From: Sphingomonadaceae bacterium
Lineage (GTDB): Bacteria > Pseudomonadota > Alphaproteobacteria > Sphingomonadales > Sphingomonadaceae
Assembly: GCA_021300355.1 (NCBI GenBank)
Contig: JAJTEF010000003.1
Location: 1-64,000, forward strand
Reading direction: 5' to 3'
DNA: 64,000 nt
The notes beneath the pieces were generated by a model. It saw nothing but the letters and a program-made list of their open reading frames with translations, had not been told where the DNA came from and did not search any database. Position numbers and translations under genes: made by a program. Within the stretch, counting starts at the first letter, position 1. The number at the start of each line of letters is the position of its first letter. Positions 52,076 to 61,635 of the stretch are shown here, one piece after another.

Positions 52076-52161
52076 CCGTCATGCTGAACTTGTTTCAGCA
52101 TCTTACTTCCTTTTGCCTTCGCTGCAAAAATTAAGACCCTGAACCAAGTTCAGGGTGACGG
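52076..52161. repeat. Palindromic intergenic repeat (REP/BIME-like), family A copy 2
   Basis: The left unit GCTGAACTTGTTTCAGC (52083-52099) is followed by CTTACTT, and the right unit ACCCTGAACCAAGTTCAGGGT (about 52136-52156) closes with GACGG. The order of the GC and CCC/GGG units is reversed relative to copy 1 (15205-15282), so this is the same element in the opposite orientation. It lies in the convergent gap between lysR and parE. Confidence 0.85.
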
Positions 52162-52186
52162 TTGGTGATAGAGGATATGTGACGCA

Positions 52187-54199
<2,013 letters not shown>

Positions 54200-54247
54200 T
54201 TAGCGGCGCAACAGCCGAACGAAACTCGGCTGTGGAAATAAACCGGA

Positions 54248-54631
54248 TCAGCGTCTTTCCGGGGGCGTGGACATAATGGCGAAATTGCCACTTGCCTGCG
54301 CAACCAACTTGTCATTCTGCGTGATACGGGCGATTAAATGGGCAATGGTTCGGCCCTTATTGTCCAAAACGGTTTCGCACAGCAACTGGCCCCCCGCAAC
54401 TGGCCGGAAATAGCTGATCGAGATATCAATTGTCGCGCAGGCATATCCAGCATCGAGTGTCGGATAAAGCGCCGCGCCCATGCCTGTATCCGCCATTGCG
54501 TAGAGGACAGCGCCATGCACAACACCGTGCGGATTTAAATGCCGATCATCGACCGACAGCGAAAATGTGCTGCTGCCGCCGCCTTGTTGATCTAATGTTA
54601 AACCGATGAGATCCGCAAATGGATGATCCAT
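54248..54631 (-). CDS. PaaI-like hotdog-fold thioesterase
   Basis: A 127-residue hotdog thioesterase. The active-site region is HLNPHGVVHGAVLYAMADTG (about residues 31-50), with the acidic/backbone catalytic HGG-like segment VVHGAV, followed by TIDISISYFRPV. It hydrolyses an acyl-CoA of unknown type. It lies between gcrA and parE on the same strand, with 72 bases to parE. Confidence 0.88.
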   Translation of the reverse strand: MDHPFADLIGLTLDQQGGGSSTFSLSVDDRHLNPHGVVHGAVLYAMADTGMGAALYPTLDAGYACATIDISISYFRPVAGGQLLCETVLDNKGRTIAHLIARITQNDKLVAQASGNFAIMSTPPERR

Positions 54632-54650
54632 GCTCTATCTCACCATAGCC

Positions 54651-55325
54651 TTAACGAACCCTTGGACCGCCGAACGGCATTGGTGGGGGAGGACGGCGCA
54701 CACCGCGTGGAAGCTGCGCCTGATAGGCACGGCCACAATGTTCGACGCAGTAGGGAAAACCGGGGTTTACCGGGACGCCGCAGAAATGGAAATCGGCTTC
54801 ACCGGGGTGACCCAAGGGCCAACGGCAAATGCGCTCGTTCAAATCCAGCAATGATGTTTTGTCCGCCATTTCGGGGCTTGGCTTTGCAGGGACAAGGCGG
54901 CGTGGCGGTGCTGGCGGAATGGGGGCTTGCTGATCGCCGGGGCCCTGACGCATGAAACCGCCAGGTCCGATCGACACAATGCGTGGCATCGACGATGCGC
55001 GCGGTGCAGGTGCTTCGGCTGCGTCGTCATCGGCGCGCACGGGCGCGACAGGCTCAGCAACCGGTGCAGCGGCGCGGGGGCGCACAGGTGCAGCGGGGGC
55101 AGGTGCCTTTGCAGGCGCTGCAGCCGCGGGCTTTTTCGGCGCGGCTTTTTTGTCGGTGTCGTTGGCCTTCACAGGTGACGGGCGCGATTTTAGTCCCAAG
55201 CGATGGGCCTTGCCGATCACGGCATTGCGGCTAACACCGCCAAGCTCTTCGGCAATCTGGCTTGCGGTCAGGCCTTTTTCCCAAAGCGCTTTTAACTGAT
55301 CAATCCGCTGGTCGGTCCAGGACAT
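54651..55325 (-). CDS. gcrA: GcrA cell cycle regulator
   Basis: A 224-residue GcrA. The DNA-binding N-terminus is SWTDQRIDQLKALWEKGLTA and SQIAEELGGVSRNAVIGKAH. A long Ala/Pro/Lys-rich linker follows (about residues 55-130). The C-terminal zinc-like part RICRWPLGHPGEADFHFCGV with YCVEHCGRAYQ binds sigma70. In Caulobacter GcrA works with CcrM-methylated promoters to drive S-phase genes. The gene marks the organism as an alphaproteobacterium. Confidence 0.95.
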   Translation of the reverse strand: MSWTDQRIDQLKALWEKGLTASQIAEELGGVSRNAVIGKAHRLGLKSRPSPVKANDTDKKAAPKKPAAAAPAKAPAPAAPVRPRAAAPVAEPVAPVRADDDAAEAPAPRASSMPRIVSIGPGGFMRQGPGDQQAPIPPAPPRRLVPAKPSPEMADKTSLLDLNERICRWPLGHPGEADFHFCGVPVNPGFPYCVEHCGRAYQAQLPRGVRRPPPPMPFGGPRVR

Positions 55326-55416
55326 AGAAACTTTCCCAATATCTAATGTGTCGTACCGCAGTCGCGGCGCATTTGCGCCTTGCGGTTAAGCCTGCAAGCC
55401 GATAGTCGATTGCGCG

Positions 55417-56274
55417 ATGACTATCCACCATAAAAGCGATATTGGCCCAGATAGGGACGCGAGCCCCGTTGTGCAACTGCCCGACGGCGAACGGCACATC
55501 CGCAACGTAAACTGGATTGGGCTGCAAACCCTATATATGAAAGAAGTCCGCCGCTTCTTTAAGGTGCAGATGCAAACGGTATGGGCTCCGGCCATCACGA
55601 CGTTGCTATATCTGATTATTTTCACCGTGGCTTTGGGAAGCGTGAAGCCACAGGTTCTGGGCGTTCCTTTTGCAGATTTCATCGCACCGGGCCTTATCAT
55701 CATGGGAATGATGCAAAATGCCTTTGCCAATTCCAGCTTCTCTTTGCTGGTCGGTAAAATGCAGGGCACGATTGTCGATTATCTGATGCCGCCTTTGTCC
55801 AATGCAGAGGTTTTGGCCGCGCTGACATTTGCTGCGGTGACGCGCGCGTTTCTGGTGGGCGGCACCATCTGGCTTGCGATGCTTTTGTGGCCGGGCGTGC
55901 ATGTTACGCCTGTGCATATGTGGGCGATATTGTGGTTTGGCCTGATGGGTTCGATGATGCTTGCGCTTATCGGCGTTATGACATCGATCTGGGCGGAGAA
56001 ATTTGACCATGCGGCCGTGGTTAGCAACTTCGTTGTTGCGCCAGCGGCGTTGCTGTCGGGCACGTTCTATTCGGTTGATAAGCTGGCGCCGACATTTCAG
56101 GCGATTAGCCACGCCAACCCGTTCTTCTATGCAATATCGGGTTTCCGTTATGGCTTTATCGGTGCCGCAGACAGTCCCGTGATTTTTGGCGCGATTGTGC
56201 TGCTTGGCCTGAACATAGTGCTTGGCACTATCTGTTACCTGCTGCTGCGGTCGGGTTGGAAATTGCGGTCTTAG
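55417..56274 (+). CDS. ABC-2 type transporter permease
   Basis: A 285-residue ABC-2 membrane subunit with about six membrane helices. It starts with TLYMKEVRRFFKVQMQTVWA then APAITTLLYLIIFTVALGSV. The family-typical FADFIAPGLIIMGMMQNAFANSSFSL and AAPAALLSGTFYSVDKL regions follow. It resembles the YadH permease of the YadG/YadH pair. The ATPase partner is not in the window: the flanking genes are gcrA (divergent) and a DUF2147 gene (convergent), so it is an orphan permease here. Confidence 0.9.
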   Translation: MTIHHKSDIGPDRDASPVVQLPDGERHIRNVNWIGLQTLYMKEVRRFFKVQMQTVWAPAITTLLYLIIFTVALGSVKPQVLGVPFADFIAPGLIIMGMMQNAFANSSFSLLVGKMQGTIVDYLMPPLSNAEVLAALTFAAVTRAFLVGGTIWLAMLLWPGVHVTPVHMWAILWFGLMGSMMLALIGVMTSIWAEKFDHAAVVSNFVVAPAALLSGTFYSVDKLAPTFQAISHANPFFYAISGFRYGFIGAADSPVIFGAIVLLGLNIVLGTICYLLLRSGWKLRS

Positions 56275-56286
56275 TTGCGTTAGGAT

Positions 56287-56709
56287 TTAACGCGCCGGTG
56301 TCCATGTTTGGGCCTGACAAAAGGGGCCAATACAGCCTTTGACGACCAGATTGCCCGATTTGCCTTTATAGACAATCGACCGATAGGTTTTGCCCGATTT
56401 GGGATCGTAAATCTGGCCTTTCCATTCATCGCCAGCCGCTTTGAAACCCGTCAAAACATTCATGCCCAATATTGTCCGGCTGCGCTGCGCCTTGTCGGGA
56501 TTGTTGATGTCTTTCGCGCCGGGACCAGCTGGCGGGTTCACAAGGAATTTCGACAGCTTGCCGCATATATTATCGCCGCAGGGATAGACTTCCACGACGC
56601 CGTCCTTGCTTTGCGTGACCCATCGGCCCGTAATGGGCGAAGCGGCCTGCACCGATAAGGGCAACATCAATAATCCAGCGGCGGTCATCCATTTTTTCAC
56701 GTCGGTCAT
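56287..56709 (-). CDS. DUF2147 family exported protein
   Basis: A 140-residue exported protein with a signal peptide (WMTAAGLLMLPLSVQA) and a DUF2147 core: GRWVTQSKDGVVEVYPCGDN, then ICGKLSKFLV, IYDPKSGKTYRSIV and the cysteine pair GCIGPFCQAQTWTP. Function of the family is unknown. Four cysteines (CGDNIC and CIGPFC) would form two disulphides in the periplasm. Convergent with the ABC-2 permease gene, 12 bases away. Confidence 0.92.
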   Translation of the reverse strand: MTDVKKWMTAAGLLMLPLSVQAASPITGRWVTQSKDGVVEVYPCGDNICGKLSKFLVNPPAGPGAKDINNPDKAQRSRTILGMNVLTGFKAAGDEWKGQIYDPKSGKTYRSIVYKGKSGNLVVKGCIGPFCQAQTWTPAR

Positions 56710-56802
56710 CCTCAGTCCTTTTTAGCTGCGCCAGACATATGCAAGCGCGGGCCGTACTGCAATGCTTTTGCCTTTTACCAACGCCATGCTAATTGTGACG
56801 TC

Positions 56803-57435
56803 ATGAATGCGATCACCCTGTTCGACTATTGGCGTTCCTCGGCAAGTTACCGGGTGCGCATCGTCCTCAATCTCAAACATGTGCCGTACACACGCGTGCC
56901 GACAAGCCTGTTGGAAAATGAACAAAAGGCACCGGCCTATGTCGGGCGCAACCCGCAAGGCTTTGTCCCGATGCTGTCGATCGATGGCCATGATCTGACG
57001 CAAAGCCTTGCGATTATCGATTATCTTGATGCCCAATATCCCGAACCGGCGATGCTATCATCCAACCCTGCGGATCGGGCCAAAACATTGGCGCAGGCGT
57101 TGATTATTGCCGCCGACATTCACCCAATCGATAATCTGCGCGTGCTGCGTTATTTGAAGGATGAAATGGGGCAATCGCAGGAAGCCGTTGATGCATGGTA
57201 CCGGCACTGGATTATCGAAGGGTTCACCGCGCTTGAGAATATGGCGCCCGAGGATGGGCTATTTGGTGGCGACATGCCAAACCTTGCCGATGTCTGCCTT
57301 GTTCCACAAATGGCCAACGCGCGGCGGGTGGACACACCGTTGGTGCAGTTTCCCAAATTGTCGCGGATTGATGCCGCGCTGACGGCGTTGCCTGCGTTCA
57401 TCGCCGCCCATCCGGATCAGGTGAAACCCGACTGA
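56803..57435 (+). CDS. maiA: Maleylacetoacetate isomerase (zeta-class glutathione transferase)
   Basis: A 210-residue glutathione transferase. The SSCSxxVR-like motif is YWRSSASYRVRIVLNLKHVP (about residues 8-27), with the catalytic Ser, followed by NPQGFVPMLSIDGHDLTQSL and AIIDYLDAQYPEP (glutathione site). Zeta-class enzymes isomerise maleylacetoacetate in tyrosine/phenylalanine breakdown. A fumarylacetoacetate hydrolase gene lies 1.5 kb downstream, which supports this role, although homogentisate dioxygenase is not in the window. Confidence 0.92.
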   Translation: MNAITLFDYWRSSASYRVRIVLNLKHVPYTRVPTSLLENEQKAPAYVGRNPQGFVPMLSIDGHDLTQSLAIIDYLDAQYPEPAMLSSNPADRAKTLAQALIIAADIHPIDNLRVLRYLKDEMGQSQEAVDAWYRHWIIEGFTALENMAPEDGLFGGDMPNLADVCLVPQMANARRVDTPLVQFPKLSRIDAALTALPAFIAAHPDQVKPD

Positions 57436-57471
57436 CAAACACGCGGTGCAAGCCACAACAGAGTGAATTTT

Positions 57472-57918
57472 ATGCCACAAAAGACCCTGAAGCTCAGCGC
57501 TTTCCTGCCCTATCAATTGTCGATTACCTCAAACGCCGTCAGCGACCTGATCGCGCGCGCCTATCGCGGTAAATTTGCGCTAAAGGTGCCCGAATGGCGG
57601 GTGATGGCGCTTTTGGGTGAGGCGGAGGTCGCAACGCAGCGCGAATTGGTGGCCGCCACAGCAATGGACAAGGTGACGGTCAACCGTGCGTGCAAAACGC
57701 TGGAGGAACGCGCGCTCGTCAGCCGCGTGCCGAACAGCAGCGACGGGCGGTCACACCATTTGGCCCTGACGGCCGCGGGCCGCAGCCTCTATGACCAAAT
57801 CGTGCCTGAAGCGCTGCAGTTAGAGGCCGGGCTTGAGAAGATATTGGGCAGCGGTGAGGCGAAGCAGCTGGAGATCATGCTGGCGCAGTTACGCGCGCGC
57901 GTCATCGAGCTGGGTTAG
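57472..57918 (+). CDS. MarR family transcriptional regulator
   Basis: A 148-residue winged-helix regulator: VPEWRVMALLGEAEVATQRE, then LVAATAMDKVTVNRACKTLE as the recognition helix, and the wing RVPNSSDGRSHHLALTAAGR. ATG 57472 is preferred over GTG 57463. It lies between maiA and the FAA hydrolase gene, so it may control tyrosine-pathway genes, as HmgR-like regulators do elsewhere; this is inference from position. Its 3' end overlaps the convergent C13 peptidase gene by 17 bases. Confidence 0.85.
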   Translation: MPQKTLKLSAFLPYQLSITSNAVSDLIARAYRGKFALKVPEWRVMALLGEAEVATQRELVAATAMDKVTVNRACKTLEERALVSRVPNSSDGRSHHLALTAAGRSLYDQIVPEALQLEAGLEKILGSGEAKQLEIMLAQLRARVIELG

Positions 57919-58861
57919 CTTCGCTAGGACGCTCGTAATCGGTGGCGATTGCGGGCCGGCCCATTTTCGGGGTTTCAGTCTTGGGCATTTTGCGTTCCAG
58001 CGCATCAAGCCAGACATGGGCATTCTCGCCGACAAAGACCTGTGGCCGCGACGGCAAAAGCTGCAACATATTTTCCCATCGGGAAATCAGCTGAACCGCC
58101 TCGGCAACGGCATCATCAAATTTCTGCGGCTTGCGTAAGCCATTGTTCACCAACGCGTCGCCAAAAAAGGTCCAGTCATTGCCGGGCGCGCAGCCGAACG
58201 ATGTGCGTTGCGACGATGCTGCGGTCACAATGACGGTCTGGTCATTGGTCAGCAACGGAATGAATATCCCTGAATAGCAAGCGGAGATCAGAACCATGCG
58301 GCGCTTTATGCCCACGCCATCGAGCAGCGCGGACAATCGCTGCGGCGCAATCATGCCGACGCCGTCGTTGCCGTCGCGATAGGCGAGCCCCGACACAGGG
58401 TCGCCATGGCTGGTGGTGAATAAAATCAGCACGTCTTCTTTCAGATCCATTTTGCCCGCAACCGCGGCCAGTGCGACGGCAAGATTGGATGGCGAACCCT
58501 GCGGCGCGCCCGTTGGCGCATCGTCGGCCCCAGCGGTGAGGAAAAGCGTTTTGCCCGTTGCGCCATAGCGGCGCGCCAGAACCTTTGCCGCTTCAGCCGA
58601 TTCCCGTCCGAATACGGCATCGGAGTCGAGCCCAATCGAAACGACATAGGCATCGACGACACCGGGCTTTTGCGGTTGAAGCGCAGCTATCGCCGTCGCG
58701 AGGCGCTGGTGTTGCGAAAGATACCAGCTGGCAGAACGGTTCTGCTCCATCGCCCAGCCATTCTTCCCGGCCTCAGCGGTGCTAAACGTCTGTTGCTGGC
58801 TGAACGCCGATCCGGAGACGAACAGGGAAAGCGCCAAGGCACTTGCTTGAAACATTCGCAT
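57902..58861 (-). CDS. Exported C13 (legumain-like) cysteine peptidase
   Basis: A 319-residue protein with a signal peptide (MFQASALALSLFVSGSAFS). The caspase-haemoglobinase fold is indicated by the catalytic His in LILFTTSHGDPVSGLAYRDG and the catalytic Cys in RMVLISACYSGIFIPLL, spaced as in C13 peptidases, with FLTAGADDAPTGAPQGSPSN earlier. Several ATGs are possible (58888, 58882, 58861); 58861 gives a clean signal peptide with GGGG upstream. Bacterial C13-like proteins have no assigned substrate. The gene sits convergent to marR and divergent from the FAA hydrolase gene. Confidence 0.85.
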   Translation of the reverse strand: MRMFQASALALSLFVSGSAFSQQQTFSTAEAGKNGWAMEQNRSASWYLSQHQRLATAIAALQPQKPGVVDAYVVSIGLDSDAVFGRESAEAAKVLARRYGATGKTLFLTAGADDAPTGAPQGSPSNLAVALAAVAGKMDLKEDVLILFTTSHGDPVSGLAYRDGNDGVGMIAPQRLSALLDGVGIKRRMVLISACYSGIFIPLLTNDQTVIVTAASSQRTSFGCAPGNDWTFFGDALVNNGLRKPQKFDDAVAEAVQLISRWENMLQLLPSRPQVFVGENAHVWLDALERKMPKTETPKMGRPAIATDYERPSEANPAR

Positions 58862-58961
58862 TTTGGCGAGCCCCAATCCCATGCGCATATGTCTAAACGC
58901 ACAGGCGCGGTTGCCGCAACAGTAATATCGTTGCATGATGGTCAAAAGCAGGAGAGCGATT

Positions 58962-59969
58962 ATGAAACTTGCATCATTAAAGTCGGGGCGTGACGGTCAT
59001 CTGGTTGTCGTTTCCAATGATCTCGCTTGGTACGCTGACGCAGCGCATATCGCGCCGACATTGCAGGCCGCGCTGGATGACTGGGACAATATTGCGCCGC
59101 GGCTTGAGGCACTGGCGACCGATCTGGAACATGCCGTCATTCCGCGCGAACGCTTTCATGAACATGACGCCGCCGCACCGCTGCCCCGTGCATATCAGTG
59201 GGCCGACGGTTCGGCTTACGTCAATCATGTCGAACTGGTCCGCAAAGCGCGTGGCGCGGTCTTGCCCGAAAGCTTTTGGCATGATCCATTGATGTATCAG
59301 GGCGGGTCCGACGAATTTATGGGCGCGCGGGACGACATTATGCTGGCTGACGCAGCATGGGGTTGCGATTTGGAGGCGGAGATCGTTGTCGTCACCGGCG
59401 ATGTGCCAAAGGGCACGCAGGCGACAGACGCGCAGGCGCATATCAGGCTTGTCGGCCTTGTGAACGATGTGTCGCTGCGCAATCTGATCCCTGCCGAGCT
59501 GGAAAAAGGCTTTGGCTTTGTGCAGTCCAAACCCGCCAGCGCTTTGTCACCGGTGTTCGTAACGCCCGACAGCCTTGGGGCCTATTGGCAGGGCGGCAAG
59601 CTGCACCGCACATTGAATGTCGATCTGAACGGCGCGCCATTTGGCCGGGCGGTGGCGTCGGATGACTGCACATTCGATTTTGGTGTCTTGATTGCGCATC
59701 TGGCAAAGACGCGCAATTTGGGGGCAGGGTCGATTATTGGTTCAGGCACCGTGTCCAACCGCGATGCCGATGGCGGCCCCGGCCGTCCTGTCGCCGACGG
59801 CGGGCTCGGCTACAGCTGTCTTGCCGAAGTGCGCATGGTCGAAAAAATCGCGACGGGCGAAATGACCACGCCATTCTTGCAAGATGGGGACGTCGTCCGG
59901 ATCGAAGTGCGCGACGATGCGGGCCACAGCATTTTCGGTGCCATCGAACAGACCGTGCGTTTGGGTTGA
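58962..59969 (+). CDS. Fumarylacetoacetate hydrolase family protein
   Basis: A 335-residue FAH-fold metal-dependent hydrolase. Seen: MKLASLKSGRDGHLVVVSND, the segment YQGGSDEFMGARDDIMLADA, metal-binding ACGCDLEAEIVVVT-like stretch (WGCDLEAEIVVVTGDV), NDVSLRNLIPAELEKGFGFV and GAGSIIGSGTVSNRD with the C-terminal FLQDGDVVRIEVRDDAGHSI. ATG 58962 is chosen because AGGAGA precedes it; ATG 58935 would overlap the divergent peptidase gene. It is the group found beside maiA in sphingomonads and probably cleaves fumarylacetoacetate. Confidence 0.9.
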   Translation: MKLASLKSGRDGHLVVVSNDLAWYADAAHIAPTLQAALDDWDNIAPRLEALATDLEHAVIPRERFHEHDAAAPLPRAYQWADGSAYVNHVELVRKARGAVLPESFWHDPLMYQGGSDEFMGARDDIMLADAAWGCDLEAEIVVVTGDVPKGTQATDAQAHIRLVGLVNDVSLRNLIPAELEKGFGFVQSKPASALSPVFVTPDSLGAYWQGGKLHRTLNVDLNGAPFGRAVASDDCTFDFGVLIAHLAKTRNLGAGSIIGSGTVSNRDADGGPGRPVADGGLGYSCLAEVRMVEKIATGEMTTPFLQDGDVVRIEVRDDAGHSIFGAIEQTVRLG

Positions 59970-59970
59970 A

Positions 59971-59992
59971 GGGGACGGCGCGACGCCGCCCC
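59971..59992. terminator. Possible bidirectional terminator between FAA hydrolase and tadC relic
   Basis: The stem GGGG-A-CGGCG / CGCCG-CCCC with a CGA loop lies just after the hydrolase stop. There is no T-run on the plus strand (GTTCACTG), so only a hairpin is certain. Confidence 0.4.
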
Positions 59993-59994
59993 GT

Positions 59995-60372
59995 TCACTG
60001 TTTCGAAAACGCGTCGCCAATCGAGCAGGCGGCTGGCCCGATAATAACGATGAACAGCGTCGGCAGAATGAAAAGGATCAACGGCACCGTCATAATGGCG
60101 GGCAAACGTGCGGCCTTTTCTTCGGCGCGCATCATGCGCTCGTTGCGGAATTCGGCAGACAATACGCGCAAGGCTGATGCTAATGGCGTACCATATTTTT
60201 CGGTCTGAATCATGGTCGTGACCACGCCCCGGATCGAGTCCAGATTGACGCGGTACGCCAGATTTTCGAACGCAGCACGGCGTTCGGTTAAAAAACCCAG
60301 CTCAATTGCGGTGAGCGCAAATTCATCGCCCAATTCGGGATAGCCGCGGCCCAACTCCTTTGCCACGCGGCA
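59995..60372 (-). pseudogene. tadC: C-terminal fragment of a TadC-type pilus assembly protein
   Basis: The minus-strand frame encodes RVAKELGRGYPELGDEFALT, then AIELGFLTERRAAFENLAYR, then RGVVTTMIQTEKYGTPLASA and EKAARLPAIMTVPLILFILP with an ending membrane helix. This is the C-terminal T2SSF domain of TadC, the inner-membrane platform protein of Flp/Tad pili. Its N-terminal half is missing: at about 60364-60372 the sequence changes into a prepilin peptidase gene in another frame. The fragment has no own start signal (GTG 60366 by chance). It is the right-hand stump of a deleted tad operon. Confidence 0.85.
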
Positions 60373-60656
60373 AAAAGCTTCACATCGCCGCCAGCCATCG
60401 CGCCGAAATGGAACGCGACCGCAAAGACACTGAATGTAATCGCTGCTGTGAGCAGGTGCACGCTGATGTCGGTGAGGTTAAACCCGCCGCTGGCCAGCCA
60501 GAATAATGGCGCGCCAATCGCGATCGCGATGTTTATCTTGTTGAAAATAAGCCGGTATCTGATGTCGGTATAGATTGATACCAACAGCGCAATTGCCAAG
60601 CCGCCAAGGGTTGCGTAAGCGAGAGCTTCACTGGTCATCTGCACAGCATTAACCAT
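60288..60656 (-). pseudogene. cpaA: Truncated prepilin peptidase CpaA (N-terminal part, then out-of-frame tail)
   Basis: Residues 1-96 match A24-type CpaA prepilin peptidases: membrane helix ATLGGLAIALLVSIYTDIRY with the first catalytic Asp (YTDIRYRLIFNKIN, about residue 31), more hydrophobic helices and the second Asp in AMAGGDVKLFAA (about 90). After KLFAA the frame enters tadC sequence out of frame and gives a nonsense tail (WQRSWAAAIPNWAMN...) to 60288. The remaining helices are gone. ATG 60656 or 60638 is the original start. The gene is the left-hand stump of a deleted tad operon. Confidence 0.85.
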
Positions 60657-60678
60657 GAAAGATTACCACAAAGTAACC

Positions 60679-61635
60679 ATGCACGCACCGAAAACACCGA
60701 TGAACCGCCGCGCAATTCCGGCCAATGCCGCAGAAACGATGTGGCACGCTGCCGATGGTTGGCCGATCCGGCGTATCGATTGGCAGGCGTCGACCCCGCC
60801 GCGTGGTTCCTTGTTATTCTTGCCAGGGCGCGGCGATCATTACGAAAAATATCTGGAAACATTGGCTTATTATGCCGATGCCGGATGGCATGTTACGGCC
60901 ATTGACTGGCGCGGGCAGGGTGCTTCGGGCCGGTTACTGGATGATCCCCAAGTCGGCCATATCGACGATTTCGCGACTTGGATCGCCGATCTGGGCACAT
61001 TTTGGGACGCATGGAAACGCGACACGCCAGCGCCGCATGTTGTGCTCGCGCACAGCATGGGCGGGCAACTGGCGATGCGCGCTTTGGTGGAAAAGGCGAT
61101 GGATCCCGACGCGGTGGCGCTGAGCGCGCCGATGCTGGGCATTCAAACCGGCGGCCTGCCGCTTGCGCTCAACCATGCCGTTGCCAAGTTGATTGTGGCA
61201 TTGGGCAAGGGCAAGCAAGCCGCATGGAAAGTCAGTGAAAAGCCATTATCGCCGATGAGCATGCGCGGCAAAATGCTGACGCATGATGACGACCGTTACG
61301 AAGACGAGGTTGCGTGGTGGGCGCTGCGTCCTGAGGTGAAGCTTGGGCCGCCAAGCTGGCACTGGGTGGAACGCGCCATGGCGTCGATCCGCTTGCTGGA
61401 ACGCCCCGGCGCGCTGGAGGCGGTGCAAACGCCCATCTTGTTGCTCGCGACGACGGCGGATCAGTTGGTCAGCACAAAGCGGGTTATCGCAGACAGCAAA
61501 AGGCTGCCACATGCCGAAACGCTGATTTTCGGCAAAGAGGCCGCGCACGAACTGCTGCGTGAGGCAGATGGCGTGCGCGACCAGTGCCTGAAACGCATCG
61601 ACGCCTTTTTGGACCAACACGCGCCCCGGCCATGA
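60679..61635 (+). CDS. Alpha/beta hydrolase, lysophospholipase/monoacylglycerol lipase-like
   Basis: A 318-residue hydrolase. Seen: GSLLFLPGRGDHYEKYLETL (oxyanion, in place of HGxxEH), IDWRGQGASGRLLDD, the nucleophile elbow VVLAHSMGGQLAMRAL (Ser near residue 130), the acid Asp in LLLATTADQLVSTKRV, and the His in GKEAAHELLREAD (about 287). ATG 60655 upstream is possible but overlaps the divergent cpaA start; ATG 60679 is chosen, with moderate certainty. It overlaps the next gene by 4 bases (ATGA). Confidence 0.88.
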   Translation: MHAPKTPMNRRAIPANAAETMWHAADGWPIRRIDWQASTPPRGSLLFLPGRGDHYEKYLETLAYYADAGWHVTAIDWRGQGASGRLLDDPQVGHIDDFATWIADLGTFWDAWKRDTPAPHVVLAHSMGGQLAMRALVEKAMDPDAVALSAPMLGIQTGGLPLALNHAVAKLIVALGKGKQAAWKVSEKPLSPMSMRGKMLTHDDDRYEDEVAWWALRPEVKLGPPSWHWVERAMASIRLLERPGALEAVQTPILLLATTADQLVSTKRVIADSKRLPHAETLIFGKEAAHELLREADGVRDQCLKRIDAFLDQHAPRP

